Part shown: in pieces, positions 63,976-64,000 of the stretch
Layout of the letters: each line of letters starts with the position of its first letter
How positions within the stretch are numbered: position 1 is the first letter of the stretch
Source: Siderastrea siderea
Lineage: Eukaryota; Cnidaria; Anthozoa; Scleractinia; Rhizangiidae
Reading direction: 5' to 3'
Length of the DNA stretch: 64,000 bases
NCBI GenBank assembly: GCA_964030785.1
Contig: OZ034970.1
Location: 22,080,634-22,144,633, forward strand
The notes under the pieces: model-generated
What the model saw: the letters and a program-made list of their open reading frames with translations, nothing else
Told to the model about the DNA's origin: nothing
Database searches by the model: none
Position numbers and translations under genes: made by a program

Positions 63976-64000
63976 TTGATGTAAACCGTTCCGATAATAA

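Overview
This is eukaryotic, intron-bearing, AT-rich DNA crowded with decayed transposable elements. The mix of elements (L1-like, L2/CR1-like and esterase-bearing LINEs, a Penelope-type remnant, a tyrosine-recombinase retroelement, a Polinton-like PolB/integrase remnant, a tRNA-headed SINE and many hairpin MITEs) and a furin-type convertase gene point to an animal, most likely an anthozoan cnidarian such as a stony coral. That is inference; no organism marker gene is present. No bacterial operons, CRISPR arrays or functional RNA genes were seen.

Layout. 0.8-6.1 kb: a dead L1-like LINE on the minus strand. 6.3-6.8 kb and 19.5-20.5 kb: three small, distantly related orphan ORFs. Between them lies a tandem block of a repeat family (ACCCCGCCG start, GCCCCTGGGGC hairpin near the end). 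One copy of that repeat is split by the most striking object in the window: a 9.7-kb foldback element (7333-17046). It has 3.5-kb inverted arms, a core of two head-on arrays of a 46-47-bp satellite, and a 4-bp target duplication confirmed by uninterrupted copies of the host repeat next door. 20.8-22 kb: a broken minus-strand gene with a SOCS-box-like end.

23.7-44.4 kb: the only clear host gene, the 3' half of a membrane-anchored furin/kexin-type proprotein convertase on the plus strand. Four exons carry the end of the catalytic domain, the P domain, a Ser/Thr-rich stalk and a TM helix plus tail. Intron 2 is 18 kb, uses a GC-AG splice pair, and holds an L2-like LINE, a long esterase-type LINE with a Penelope fragment and a DNA element nested in it, and several MITEs.

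44.4-64 kb: mostly non-coding. It contains a RecQ-like helicase remnant (49.2 kb), a tRNA-headed SINE and hairpin (51.4-51.7 kb), a tyrosine-recombinase retroelement end (51.8-52.7 kb), a 186-bp hairpin, a decayed Polinton-like PolB facing an integrase remnant (53.1-56.8 kb), a 113-bp minisatellite (57.8-58.8 kb), a 430-bp hairpin element with 7-bp target duplications (60.6 kb), a transposon-like element keeping one MADF exon (61.5-62.2 kb), and the start of a PIF1-like helicase with a stop in its Walker A motif (63.7 kb).

The genes do not form a pathway. The window is one host gene inside a repeat-rich region, and its interest lies in the repeat architecture.
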